Shown here: positions 49,069-57,335 of the stretch, one piece after another
How the letters are laid out: every line of letters starts with the position of its first letter
How positions within the stretch are numbered: the first letter of the stretch is position 1
Origin: Clostridia bacterium
GTDB lineage: Bacteria; Bacillota; Clostridia; Peptostreptococcales; Anaerovoracaceae
Direction of reading: 5' to 3'
Assembly (NCBI GenBank): GCA_902363595.1
Contig: CABJAP010000010.1
Location: 1 to 64,000, forward strand
Length of the DNA stretch: 64,000 nucleotides
The notes under the pieces: model-generated
The model's input: only the letters and a program-made list of their open reading frames with translations
The model's database searches: none
What the model was told of the DNA's origin: nothing
Position numbers and translations under genes: made by a program

Positions 49069-50916
49069 ATGAACGCAGCGCAAATATTCCGCAGAATGAT
49101 CAGTCTAACCGCAGCAGCCGCTTTACTTTTCACCATGGCGGCCGACTTTTCCGCTGAAACGGTCCACGCAGCGGCAGGCGAGGTCATCACCCATTACAAA
49201 ACGGGAGTCGACACCCGCTACAAGATTCTCCAGGACGGCACGGTCCAGCTTGGAGACGGAGAAAACGCCGCCCTATCCGCCGGGACCACAGGAACCCTAT
49301 TCATCCCCGAAGATGTGACCTCCTATGACGCCTGGGAAACAGTGCGCTCTTTTGGCGTGAGCAAAATCGGCGCAAAGGCATTCGCTGGCTGCGAAAAGAT
49401 CGATAAAGTCCGCATAGAAGGACGGATCACCATCGACGCCCGTGCCTTGGACGGCCTGCCTGCGGATACGATTTTTGAAACCGGAAATACGGACACGAAA
49501 AAGGCTCTGCTGGCATACGGAATTCCCATAGAGCAAGTCTTCTACAAACCGGCCCGTACAAAATATGTAGCTTTCGGCGACAGCATCGCGGCGGGATACG
49601 CCCTTCCCAGCTATGTAAAAAATGACCTCACTGCCGACAAATACCCCACCCCGCAGGATGCCTTCGTATCCCTCATCGGAAAAGAACTGAGCAAAAATAA
49701 AGGGCCTGCCGTCACAGACAATCAGGCTGTTTCCGGCTGGACCTCCGAGCAGCTTTTGGACCAGCTCAACCGCGGCGATTATGACGCGGCCCTGAAAAAC
49801 GCCGATGTGATAACCGTAACCATCGGCTCCAACGACCTGCTGGGGCCTTTCATGGAAATCGTGGAACAGGCCGTGGCCGCGGAATTCGGCCAGGCAAAAG
49901 TGAAAGGGGCCAATGGGGGCGGCGCGCTCAAACGGCCGATCCCTGTGGTCAATCAGTTTGTGCAAAAGCTGTCTAATGTGATCAATGATCTCAAGCTGGA
50001 CCTTGACGACAATCCAACATTAAATGCCGCCTGCCTGGAATTCCAGGACAAGATTCAGCTGGCGATTTTGCAAAAGCTGCACAAAGCGTCCCCAGGCGCG
50101 GAGATCTACTGGACAACCCTGTACAATCCTTTTTATGGAGAAGAGCTGGATATCAAGAAACTGGTTCCGGGCCTTGAAAATACCGTTGACCCCAATACTT
50201 GGGCCAACCTTCCTTCCCTCGATCTGGGCGCATACGGGGCCATCTATATCGAGAAGATGAACCAGGCTTTTAAGAAGAACACCGCCGGCTATCACAGCAT
50301 CGATCTCTATGAGCCCTTCAATCAGGAGGATTTGACCAACGTGGAAATCACCAGAGATGATAATAGCACGCCAAATATACCCGGTGATGATATTATAAAC
50401 CTGAACATCGACCCTCATCCCAATCATGAGGGGCATCAGTTGATCGCGGACCTGGCCCTTCCAGTCATTGAACGCACCTATACGCCTGGGATGCCGGCCG
50501 CGGATCTTTCCCATGAAAAGAAAATCAAAACCTTTTCCCTGGATGGAGTAAAGGGAGCGATCGACGAGAAGAAAAAGACGATCCGCGTCACACTTCCCCA
50601 GAGCAGCGATCCGAAAAAACTGACGGCCGACTTTACCCTGAGCAAAGGGGCGGAGCTGACGGCAGGCGGCGTGAAACAGACCAGCGGCGTCACTGCCAAC
50701 GACTTCACCGAGCCGGTCACATACACCGTTACCGCCGAGGACGGCACGACCCAGGATTACACGGCCACAGTAACCATGGCCGCCGCCGGCGCAGATTCGG
50801 CCGCGGTACCCACAGGCGATGAGTTCTCCATAAAGCTTCCTCTCATTCTCCTGCTCGTCTCCATCTTAACGATGGCGTTCCTGGTGATCCGGGAGAGAAG
50901 AAACCAAAGCCGATGA
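49069..50916 (+). CDS. Cell-surface SGNH/GDSL hydrolase
   Basis: A 615-residue exported protein. A signal peptide (about residues 1-35, ending VHAAA) is followed by a short leucine-rich-like region (IGAKAFAGCEKIDKVRI). The SGNH esterase domain has FGDSIAAGYAL (Ser), VTIGSNDL (Asn) and DPHPNHEGH (Asp/His). Then comes a Cadherin-like_beta/DUF5018-type domain and a C-terminal PTGD, hydrophobic helix and Arg-rich tail, much like a sortase signal. It may release or modify the NRPS product at the surface. GAGG precedes the ATG, and it overlaps the transferase gene by 4 bp. Confidence 0.82.
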   Translation: MNAAQIFRRMISLTAAAALLFTMAADFSAETVHAAAGEVITHYKTGVDTRYKILQDGTVQLGDGENAALSAGTTGTLFIPEDVTSYDAWETVRSFGVSKIGAKAFAGCEKIDKVRIEGRITIDARALDGLPADTIFETGNTDTKKALLAYGIPIEQVFYKPARTKYVAFGDSIAAGYALPSYVKNDLTADKYPTPQDAFVSLIGKELSKNKGPAVTDNQAVSGWTSEQLLDQLNRGDYDAALKNADVITVTIGSNDLLGPFMEIVEQAVAAEFGQAKVKGANGGGALKRPIPVVNQFVQKLSNVINDLKLDLDDNPTLNAACLEFQDKIQLAILQKLHKASPGAEIYWTTLYNPFYGEELDIKKLVPGLENTVDPNTWANLPSLDLGAYGAIYIEKMNQAFKKNTAGYHSIDLYEPFNQEDLTNVEITRDDNSTPNIPGDDIINLNIDPHPNHEGHQLIADLALPVIERTYTPGMPAADLSHEKKIKTFSLDGVKGAIDEKKKTIRVTLPQSSDPKKLTADFTLSKGAELTAGGVKQTSGVTANDFTEPVTYTVTAEDGTTQDYTATVTMAAAGADSAAVPTGDEFSIKLPLILLLVSILTMAFLVIRERRNQSR

Positions 50917-51542
50917 AACTGCTCTACTGCGATATACGAAAGTTCCCCCAGGAGCTTGAGCCGCTCATCCGCCTTCTCCCTGAATGCCGCAGAGAAAAAA
51001 TGAACCGCTATCTGCGAAGAGAAGACCGGCTGCGATGCCTGGGCGGGGGACTTTTGCTGTCCCACTGGCTGGGAAAGGGCTATGAAAAACGCCTGTCTTA
51101 TAACCCATACGGCAAGCCGCTCCTGAACGGCAAGGAAACCTTCAATCTCTCCCATTCGGGAGATTTCGTCGTCCTGGCCGCCGCGGACCAAACCGTAGGC
51201 GCGGACGTACAGCAGCAGGAACCGGGCGACCTTCCGGCCATGGCCAAAATCAGCTTTCACCCAAAGGAGCGGCGGCTCTTTTTAGCCAGCCAACAGCAAA
51301 GGGAGCTTTTCTATTCCATCTGGACCCTGAAGGAAAGCTACATGAAAGCTGTGGGAAAAGGCTTTTCCCTTCCGTCAACGTCTTTTTCCATTTCCTTTTC
51401 CGGCGGAAAGGCCGGGATCGACGGCGACGACAGCTATCATTTGAAAGAAATCCCCTTTTTCCCCGGCTACTCCCTGGCCGTCTGCTGCAAGCAGCCTGTC
51501 GAGGAGGTACGGCCGGAGGAAATCACGGCAAAGGATTGGTAA
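50913..51542 (+). CDS. Sfp-type 4'-phosphopantetheinyl transferase
   Basis: A 209-residue enzyme that loads the phosphopantetheine arm on carrier proteins of the NRPS and the stand-alone carrier protein at 43033. Motifs: LSYNPYGKPLL, FNLSHSGDFV, VGADVQ (Asp of the Mg site) and WTLKESYMKAVGKG. It is translationally coupled to the SGNH gene (ATGA). Confidence 0.93.
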   Translation: MKLLYCDIRKFPQELEPLIRLLPECRREKMNRYLRREDRLRCLGGGLLLSHWLGKGYEKRLSYNPYGKPLLNGKETFNLSHSGDFVVLAAADQTVGADVQQQEPGDLPAMAKISFHPKERRLFLASQQQRELFYSIWTLKESYMKAVGKGFSLPSTSFSISFSGGKAGIDGDDSYHLKEIPFFPGYSLAVCCKQPVEEVRPEEITAKDW

Positions 51543-51570
51543 TTGCCCGTTACTGGAGAGGAGAAAATTG

Positions 51571-53493
51571 ATGCGCAAAAAAATCGGACTATATCTGGGA
51601 ATCGGAATCCTCTACTTTATCCTCGCCCTGCCCTTTGCGGGACTTCATTTTTCCGACGGATATTCGGAGATCCGCTTTACCAGCCTCCTGCCCATGGCCG
51701 CGGGGCTGCTCTGCGGTTTTCCCGGCGCGCTCTCCTGCGCCCTGGGAAACCTGCTGGGCGACCTTTGCACAGGCCCGGATATCTACTGCATTTTCGGCTT
51801 TGGGGGCAATTTCCTCATGGCCTGGCTGCCCTACAAGCTGTGGCACACCCTGTTCTTCGCAGGACGGCAGGGGCCGCGGTACCTGGAGTCTTCCGGCTCC
51901 ATTCTCAAATTCGTCGCCGTCTCCCTCATCGCAAGCTGCGCCTCTGTGGGCGTGATCGGAGCAGGAGGTCAGCTTCTTTCAGGGTTTTCCTTCGGAGCTT
52001 TTTTTCTCCCTGTGGCGCTCCAATACTACGACCTTTCCCTTCTGGGAGGCATGCTCCTCTTCCAAATCTGCCTCACGGTTTTTCGCATGACGCCCCATAT
52101 TCCCTGGCAGGCGTACCGGCGGATGCGGCGGGAAAGGGACTATCTCCCCGATTACCTGCTCTCCGGCCTGGTAGTGGCAGTCGCCTGCGCTTTGACCGCG
52201 CTGACCATGGGCCAGGGCCAGGAAATCAGGCAGAGCCCCCTCATCACCGGCCTGTGCCTTCTGCTGCTAGCGGCCTCCCTGGTTCTGGCCTGTCTGCCTG
52301 TGGGCCGGGGAAAAGAAGAAACAGAGACGGAGAGCCGATACCTGCCGCCTGTCGGGGTGAGGGCCCAGTTCGTCACCCTGTTTCTGCTGATTCTCTGTAT
52401 GATTTTAATCGCCCTTACCGCCGTCTGCCTGCGCCTGCTCTACGTGGATTTCGCCGCCTTTACCCAGGGCGCGGGAAACACCTCCCTACTCTGGCTGCGG
52501 GTCATCGTCGCCGCAGCGGTCATCGGAACCTTTTTTATCATCGTTCTGCCTCTGCTGCTGAAGGGGATTCAACGGGTCGTGGCCGAGCCGGTGGAAAAGA
52601 CGGCAAACTACGCCCGGCAGTTTGCGGCGGGCGAAACATTGACCGAAGAAAGCCTGGTGATCGGACGGACGGGAAACGAGCTGGACGGGCTGGGACAATC
52701 CATCAATACCATGGCCGGAAACATCCGCGCCTTTGTGGAAGAGACCCGGCTTAGGGCCATCAAAGAAGAAAAGCTGGCTGCCGAGCTGAACATAGCCAGG
52801 AACATCCAGCAGGGCCTGCTGCCGGAACGCTGGACCGGAAGCGGCTTTGACATCGTCCCCTTTATCAAGCCGGCCAGAGAAGTGGGCGGAGACTTTTACC
52901 ACTTTTCCCGGCTAGATGAGGACCGGGTCTTTGTCTGTATTGCCGATGTTTCGGGAAAGGACATTTCGGCGGCCATGTTCATGGTACAGGCCAAAATCCT
53001 CATGGAAGAGGGCTGCTCCCTGCCGCCGGACCAGATGATGGCCCGGGTCAACAATGCCCTGTCCAAATCCAACAAAGCCATGATGTTCGTCACCGCCTTT
53101 GCGGCGATCGTGGACCGGAAAAACAGACGCATGACCTATGCAAACGCGGGACACAATCCGCCGATCTGCCAAAACGACGGGCGTATCTGCTGGCTGGACG
53201 AAGAGGCGGACTTTGTCCTGGGGCCCATGGAAAATACCCATTACCAGCAGCATACCATGGACCTTGCCGATGATTTTATGCTCTGCATCTACACCGACGG
53301 CGTCAATGAGGCGGAAAATAGCGACGGCGAATTTTTCGGAAATCACCGGCTTTTCGAGGAAGCGGGACGGCAGCTCCGGGAGGGGAGCGGCTGCCAAGGA
53401 TTGGTAGAAAACCTGGCGGCCAGGCTGGAAACATTTACAGAGGGCGCCCAGCAGTCGGACGACATCACCATGCTGGCCCTTTCCATGAAATAA
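51571..53493 (+). CDS. Membrane PP2C (RsbU/SpoIIE-type) phosphatase, second copy
   Basis: A 640-residue protein. The N-terminal membrane part (about residues 1-275) contains LLCGFPGALSCALGNLLGDLC, clearly paralogous to the one in the left phosphatase. A HAMP-like stretch (about 330-400) follows. The PP2C domain has REVGGDFYHF, CIADVSGKDISAAMFM, NAGHNPP and a final SDDITML. It should activate the STAS protein at 55266. The ATG at 51571 follows AGGAG; a TTG sits just before it. Confidence 0.9.
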   Translation: MRKKIGLYLGIGILYFILALPFAGLHFSDGYSEIRFTSLLPMAAGLLCGFPGALSCALGNLLGDLCTGPDIYCIFGFGGNFLMAWLPYKLWHTLFFAGRQGPRYLESSGSILKFVAVSLIASCASVGVIGAGGQLLSGFSFGAFFLPVALQYYDLSLLGGMLLFQICLTVFRMTPHIPWQAYRRMRRERDYLPDYLLSGLVVAVACALTALTMGQGQEIRQSPLITGLCLLLLAASLVLACLPVGRGKEETETESRYLPPVGVRAQFVTLFLLILCMILIALTAVCLRLLYVDFAAFTQGAGNTSLLWLRVIVAAAVIGTFFIIVLPLLLKGIQRVVAEPVEKTANYARQFAAGETLTEESLVIGRTGNELDGLGQSINTMAGNIRAFVEETRLRAIKEEKLAAELNIARNIQQGLLPERWTGSGFDIVPFIKPAREVGGDFYHFSRLDEDRVFVCIADVSGKDISAAMFMVQAKILMEEGCSLPPDQMMARVNNALSKSNKAMMFVTAFAAIVDRKNRRMTYANAGHNPPICQNDGRICWLDEEADFVLGPMENTHYQQHTMDLADDFMLCIYTDGVNEAENSDGEFFGNHRLFEEAGRQLREGSGCQGLVENLAARLETFTEGAQQSDDITMLALSMK

Positions 53494-53514
53494 GCAAAAT
53501 CACAGGAGGTAGCT

Positions 53515-55263
53515 TTGTTAGAACGTAAAGGCATCATTATCAACCAGCAATTTATGAAATTCTTTTTTCCAACCATACTCATGACCATGGCTCTTTCCTT
53601 GAGTACGGTCATCGACGGAATCATTGTGGGCAACATCCTGGGGCCGGACGCTCTGGCGGCGGTAAACCTGGTCCTTCCCATTACGCTGCTGTTCAATTCC
53701 GTATACGTGCTCATCGGCGTGGGCGGATCCACCCTCTATTCGGTAGCCCTGGGAAAGCGGCAGAAAGAGCGGGCCAGAGAGCTGTTTACCGTCTCTGTGC
53801 TGACGATGATTTTCACCGCTATTGTGATCTGCCTGCTGGGGCTTTACGCCTGCGGACCCCTGGCGAAAGCTCTCACCGTCCATGCCCGGGATTTGACGGA
53901 GCTGGTATTCGACTACCTGAGGGTGGTCATGCTGGCCTCGCCGTTTTTGATCCTGGTCCCGGGCTTGGTGTATTTTCTCCGCTCCACCGGCGAAGTTAAG
54001 CTGGCCTCCTTTGTGCTGATCGCCGCCAATGTGATCAATCTGACGCTGGATCTGATTTTCGTCGTCCTGCTGGAAAGCGGCATCGGCGGCGCGGCGCTGG
54101 CTACGGGCTGCGGATATTTTGTCGGCCTGCTCATTGCCCTGGGCGGCGTCGCCCGGGCAAAGGAGCTGCGGTTTTGCGGACTGCCAGGCCACGTCTTTTC
54201 CATGCTGAAAAACATCATGGGCACGGGACTTCCCCTGACCATCAATACGGCCCTCAACTTCTTCCGGCTCACCTGCGTCAATGCCATCGTCTCCGTGTAC
54301 CTGGGCAGCGACGGGGTTACAGCTTTTTCCGTATGCACCTCCTGCCTGTCCATCGTCTCCATGTTCGTGGGAGGCTCGGCCCAGACCATGATCCCGCTAT
54401 TGGGGACTTTTTACGGTGAACAGGATCTGAGCGGTGTCCGTTTCACCATCCGTAAAGCCGTTGCCATTACCGTGTCGGCATCCCTAATCCTACTGGTGAT
54501 TTTTGAAGCCATCCCTTCCACAATCACCGGCCTGTTCGGTGTCAATGACCCCCACCAGGTAGCCATCGCCGCCCAGGCTCTCCGCATCTACGCCATCAGC
54601 CTGCCCTTCATGGGATTTCTATTCATTTCCATGTGCGTCTATCAGGTCGTGGGGTATCAAAACCTTTCCAGCCTGGTTGCGCTCTTAGAAGGCTTTGCCA
54701 TCGTCGTACCGGCGGCTTTCCTGCTGGCACGCATCATGGGGGCGGCGGGAATCTGGATCGCGTTTCCGGCGGGAGAACTTCTCACGATTTTGCTGTTGCT
54801 CCTCTTCGTCCGGCAAAAGCAGAAAAAGAATCCAGGGGCCAAGGGGATTTTCCTCTTGGAAGAAAACCCAAACAGGCAGGTAATGGAAGTGACCATGCCC
54901 CGGGAAGAGACTCAGGCCGCTCTGCTTTCCGGGCAGGCCATGGACTTTTGCCGGAAGCGGGGCGTGGATCCGGTGACTTCCCATATGGCGGCCGTGGCCG
55001 TGGAGGAAATGACCGTCAACACCATCCACAGCCGGGAAACAGGTGGAAAGAACCGCTTTATCGACGTGCGCCTGACCCTGGAGGAAGGGCGGATTTCCAT
55101 GATCTTCAAGGATAACGGATACCCCTTTGACCCGTTTCAGGAAACGGACCTGCGCCAGTTCGGAAATCTGGCGGTAGCCGAGGCGGTCACCAGCGGGATC
55201 CGCTACGACTATATTCTGGGCATGAACTGCACCATTGTAACCATTGATCGGAAAGGAGATTGA
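53515..55263 (+). CDS. MATE exporter fused to an RsbW-like kinase domain
   Basis: A 582-residue protein. Residues 1 to about 450 are a 12-helix MATE pump (FFFPTILMTMALSLSTVIDGIIVGN at the start). Residues about 455-580 form an HATPase_c_2 domain with an intact N-box (HMAAVAVEEMTVNTIH) and G1 box (FKDNGYPFDPF), unlike the degenerate left copy. An exporter with its own kinase tail, next to PP2C and STAS genes, suggests export regulated by the partner switch or export state reported to it. The start is TTG after AGGAGGT. The stop overlaps the STAS frame. Confidence 0.88.
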   Translation: MLERKGIIINQQFMKFFFPTILMTMALSLSTVIDGIIVGNILGPDALAAVNLVLPITLLFNSVYVLIGVGGSTLYSVALGKRQKERARELFTVSVLTMIFTAIVICLLGLYACGPLAKALTVHARDLTELVFDYLRVVMLASPFLILVPGLVYFLRSTGEVKLASFVLIAANVINLTLDLIFVVLLESGIGGAALATGCGYFVGLLIALGGVARAKELRFCGLPGHVFSMLKNIMGTGLPLTINTALNFFRLTCVNAIVSVYLGSDGVTAFSVCTSCLSIVSMFVGGSAQTMIPLLGTFYGEQDLSGVRFTIRKAVAITVSASLILLVIFEAIPSTITGLFGVNDPHQVAIAAQALRIYAISLPFMGFLFISMCVYQVVGYQNLSSLVALLEGFAIVVPAAFLLARIMGAAGIWIAFPAGELLTILLLLLFVRQKQKKNPGAKGIFLLEENPNRQVMEVTMPREETQAALLSGQAMDFCRKRGVDPVTSHMAAVAVEEMTVNTIHSRETGGKNRFIDVRLTLEEGRISMIFKDNGYPFDPFQETDLRQFGNLAVAEAVTSGIRYDYILGMNCTIVTIDRKGD

Positions 55264-55265
55264 AC

Positions 55266-55559
55266 ATGATTATTACCAACAAAGAGGAACGCGTTACCAT
55301 CGCGCTTTCAGGAAGACTGGATACCATCACCGCGCCGGAGCTGACAGAGGCTGTGAAGGATTTAACCTTTCAAGAGCTGACCCTTGATCTTACGGATCTG
55401 GAGTACATCTCCAGCGCCGGGCTGCGGGCTCTTCTGGTCTGCAAAAAAACAGCCGATAGCCAGAAAGCGCCTTTCACCGCGGCGAACCCCGCCCCTGCTG
55501 TGCTGGAAGTCATGCGCATGAGCGGCTTTGACAAAGTTCTGGATATCCGGATGGATTAG
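55266..55559 (+). CDS. STAS anti-sigma factor antagonist, second copy
   Basis: A 97-residue STAS protein. LSGRLDTITAPEL and LEYISSAGLRALLVCKK hold the phosphorylatable Ser in SSAGLR. ATG at 55266 has AGGAG seven bases upstream; TTG at 55260 is also in frame. It lies between the MATE fusion and the RsbW-like gene. Confidence 0.9.
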   Translation: MIITNKEERVTIALSGRLDTITAPELTEAVKDLTFQELTLDLTDLEYISSAGLRALLVCKKTADSQKAPFTAANPAPAVLEVMRMSGFDKVLDIRMD

Positions 55560-55561
55560 CC

Positions 55562-55987
55562 ATGGATACCATCACCCTTCCAGCCAAAATAAAAGCCCTG
55601 TACCAGGCCCTGGCCTTTGTCGAAAAAGCCGCCCAAAGCTGCGGCTGGGAGGGCGACCGGGCCAAGCTGGAGCTTATGGCAGAAGAAATCTTTGTCAACA
55701 TCGCCGGCTACGCCTACGACGGCGAAGAAGGGCTGATCCAAATAAGCTGCGGCGCGGAAAAGGGCATGTTTTTGATGCAATTTCGCGACAGGGGAAAGCT
55801 GTTCGACCCTCTCAAACAGCCGGAGCCGGATCTCCAGTCCCCGGCCGGTCAAAGGCCCATCGGCGGCCTGGGCGTTTACCTGACCAAAACCTGCGCGGAC
55901 CGGGTAACTTATCAATATGAGGACGGGACCAATATCCTAACGGTGGGAATGTATTTGCAAAAGGAGGAACATTATGAAAACCATTGA
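55562..55987 (+). CDS. RsbW/SpoIIAB-like anti-sigma kinase domain, second copy
   Basis: A 141-residue HATPase_c_2 protein. The N-box is LELMAEEIFVNIAGYAY, G1 is FRDRGKLFDPLK and G2 is IGGLGVYLTKTCAD. It is paralogous to the protein at 46032, with the same G1 phrase (FRDRG..FDPLK). Two bases separate it from STAS, and it overlaps the ligase gene by 14 bp. Confidence 0.9.
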   Translation: MDTITLPAKIKALYQALAFVEKAAQSCGWEGDRAKLELMAEEIFVNIAGYAYDGEEGLIQISCGAEKGMFLMQFRDRGKLFDPLKQPEPDLQSPAGQRPIGGLGVYLTKTCADRVTYQYEDGTNILTVGMYLQKEEHYENH

Positions 55988-57332
55988 CATGAATCAGGCC
56001 CTTCGCCTGTGCAAAGAGGCGGAAACCATGCCCCAAAAGCAGCGCGGCAAGCTGAGAGACGCCCGGCTTATGGAGCTGGCCTGCTACGCCAGGAACCATT
56101 CGCCTTATTTTAAAAAAGCCTATAAAAACATTGGAGAAAGTTTCACCCTTTCCCAGCTTCCTCCTACCAATAAAAAACAGCTCATGAAAGACTATGAAGC
56201 CTGGGTGACCGACCCGCGGATCCGCTATGAGGATGTCTTTTCCTATATCGAAAGCCCCGAGGGCGGCAGAGAGCTGTATCTGGAAAGCTATACGGCCATC
56301 ACTACCTCCGGCACCACGGGAAATCCCATGCCTATGGTGCGGGACCCTTACCACAACACCATTCACGGCGCTTTGACAAAGACCAGGCTGCTGCGCCAGA
56401 CAGACCCGGATCTGATGACGCCGGTCAAACACAAAATCGCTGCCGCTGTCTTTCTGGATCCCCACGTTTCTTCCTATTCCAGCCTTCTGCGCATGAAAAA
56501 AGCCTATCCCGGCTATGAGAGCAATGTGCTGGAGCTGCCCATCAACGGCGATATCGCCGATCTGGTCCGCATGCTGGACGATTTTCAGCCCGATCTGGTC
56601 ACCGGCTATCCGTCGGTCATGGGCGCTCTGGCCAACGCCCAAAGGGACGGGCGAATGGACATTTCTCCCCAGGCCATCGCCTGTTCGGCGGAGGTGCTCA
56701 CAGAAAAGGTGTATCAAGCTTTGCACCAGACCTTCGGCTGTCCGGTGCTCAATAATTATTGCAGCACAGAGGGCGGCGAAGCGGCCATGTCCTGTCCTGC
56801 GGGAAAGCTCCACGTCAACGATGATTGGGTCATCATCGAGCCGGTGGATGAAAAGGGGAATCCGGCCCGGGAAGGCGAATGGTCGGCCGGCGTCTATGTG
56901 ACGGATCTGACCAATTACGTCCAGCCGGTGATCCGCTACTACATGGAGGACAAAGTAAAGATCCACAGCCGGCCCTGCTCCTGCGGCATCACCCTTCCGG
57001 TGATGGAAATCCTGGGAAGGACCACGGAAAACCTGATGGTGGGCGGCGTGGAAGTGCTGGGCATCAACGTGGAATACAGTCTCATGTACGTGGAAGGGGT
57101 TTACTCCCTCCAGCTGGTGCAGACCGGCGATACGGAATTTGAAATCCGCATGGTCCCCGAGTCGGAGGAAACCAGGCTCACCGCCTTTGAACAGGCAAGA
57201 GAAATCATGCTGCGGTTCTTCAAAGACAACGGCTGTCCCCAGGTAAACATCCGTCTCAGCGAAAAACCGCCGGTTCACAGCGAAAAGGGCGGCAAAGTAA
57301 AATTCATCGTCAAGGAATTGGACAGGAGGTAG
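55974..57332 (+). CDS. PaaK-like acyl-CoA/acyl-AMP ligase
   Basis: A 452-residue enzyme of the phenylacetate-CoA ligase branch. The phosphate loop is AITTSGTTGNPMPM near residue 110; YPSVMGAL and NYCSTEGGEAAM follow, with a C-terminal domain after about residue 345. It activates a carboxylic acid, often aryl. In NRPS loci such ligases supply the first acyl unit. This fits an NRPS that begins with an unusual A domain right after it. Confidence 0.85.
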   Translation: MKTIDMNQALRLCKEAETMPQKQRGKLRDARLMELACYARNHSPYFKKAYKNIGESFTLSQLPPTNKKQLMKDYEAWVTDPRIRYEDVFSYIESPEGGRELYLESYTAITTSGTTGNPMPMVRDPYHNTIHGALTKTRLLRQTDPDLMTPVKHKIAAAVFLDPHVSSYSSLLRMKKAYPGYESNVLELPINGDIADLVRMLDDFQPDLVTGYPSVMGALANAQRDGRMDISPQAIACSAEVLTEKVYQALHQTFGCPVLNNYCSTEGGEAAMSCPAGKLHVNDDWVIIEPVDEKGNPAREGEWSAGVYVTDLTNYVQPVIRYYMEDKVKIHSRPCSCGITLPVMEILGRTTENLMVGGVEVLGINVEYSLMYVEGVYSLQLVQTGDTEFEIRMVPESEETRLTAFEQAREIMLRFFKDNGCPQVNIRLSEKPPVHSEKGGKVKFIVKELDRR

Positions 57333-57335
57333 TGT

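Noticed and set aside
49297..49965. 222-codon minus-strand ORF
   Set aside because: It is an antisense shadow of the SGNH hydrolase, whose frame has clear catalytic motifs.
55812..57278. 488-codon minus-strand ORF
   Set aside because: It lies wholly opposite the PaaK-like ligase and RsbW genes; His/Gly-rich antisense translation typical of GC-rich coding DNA.
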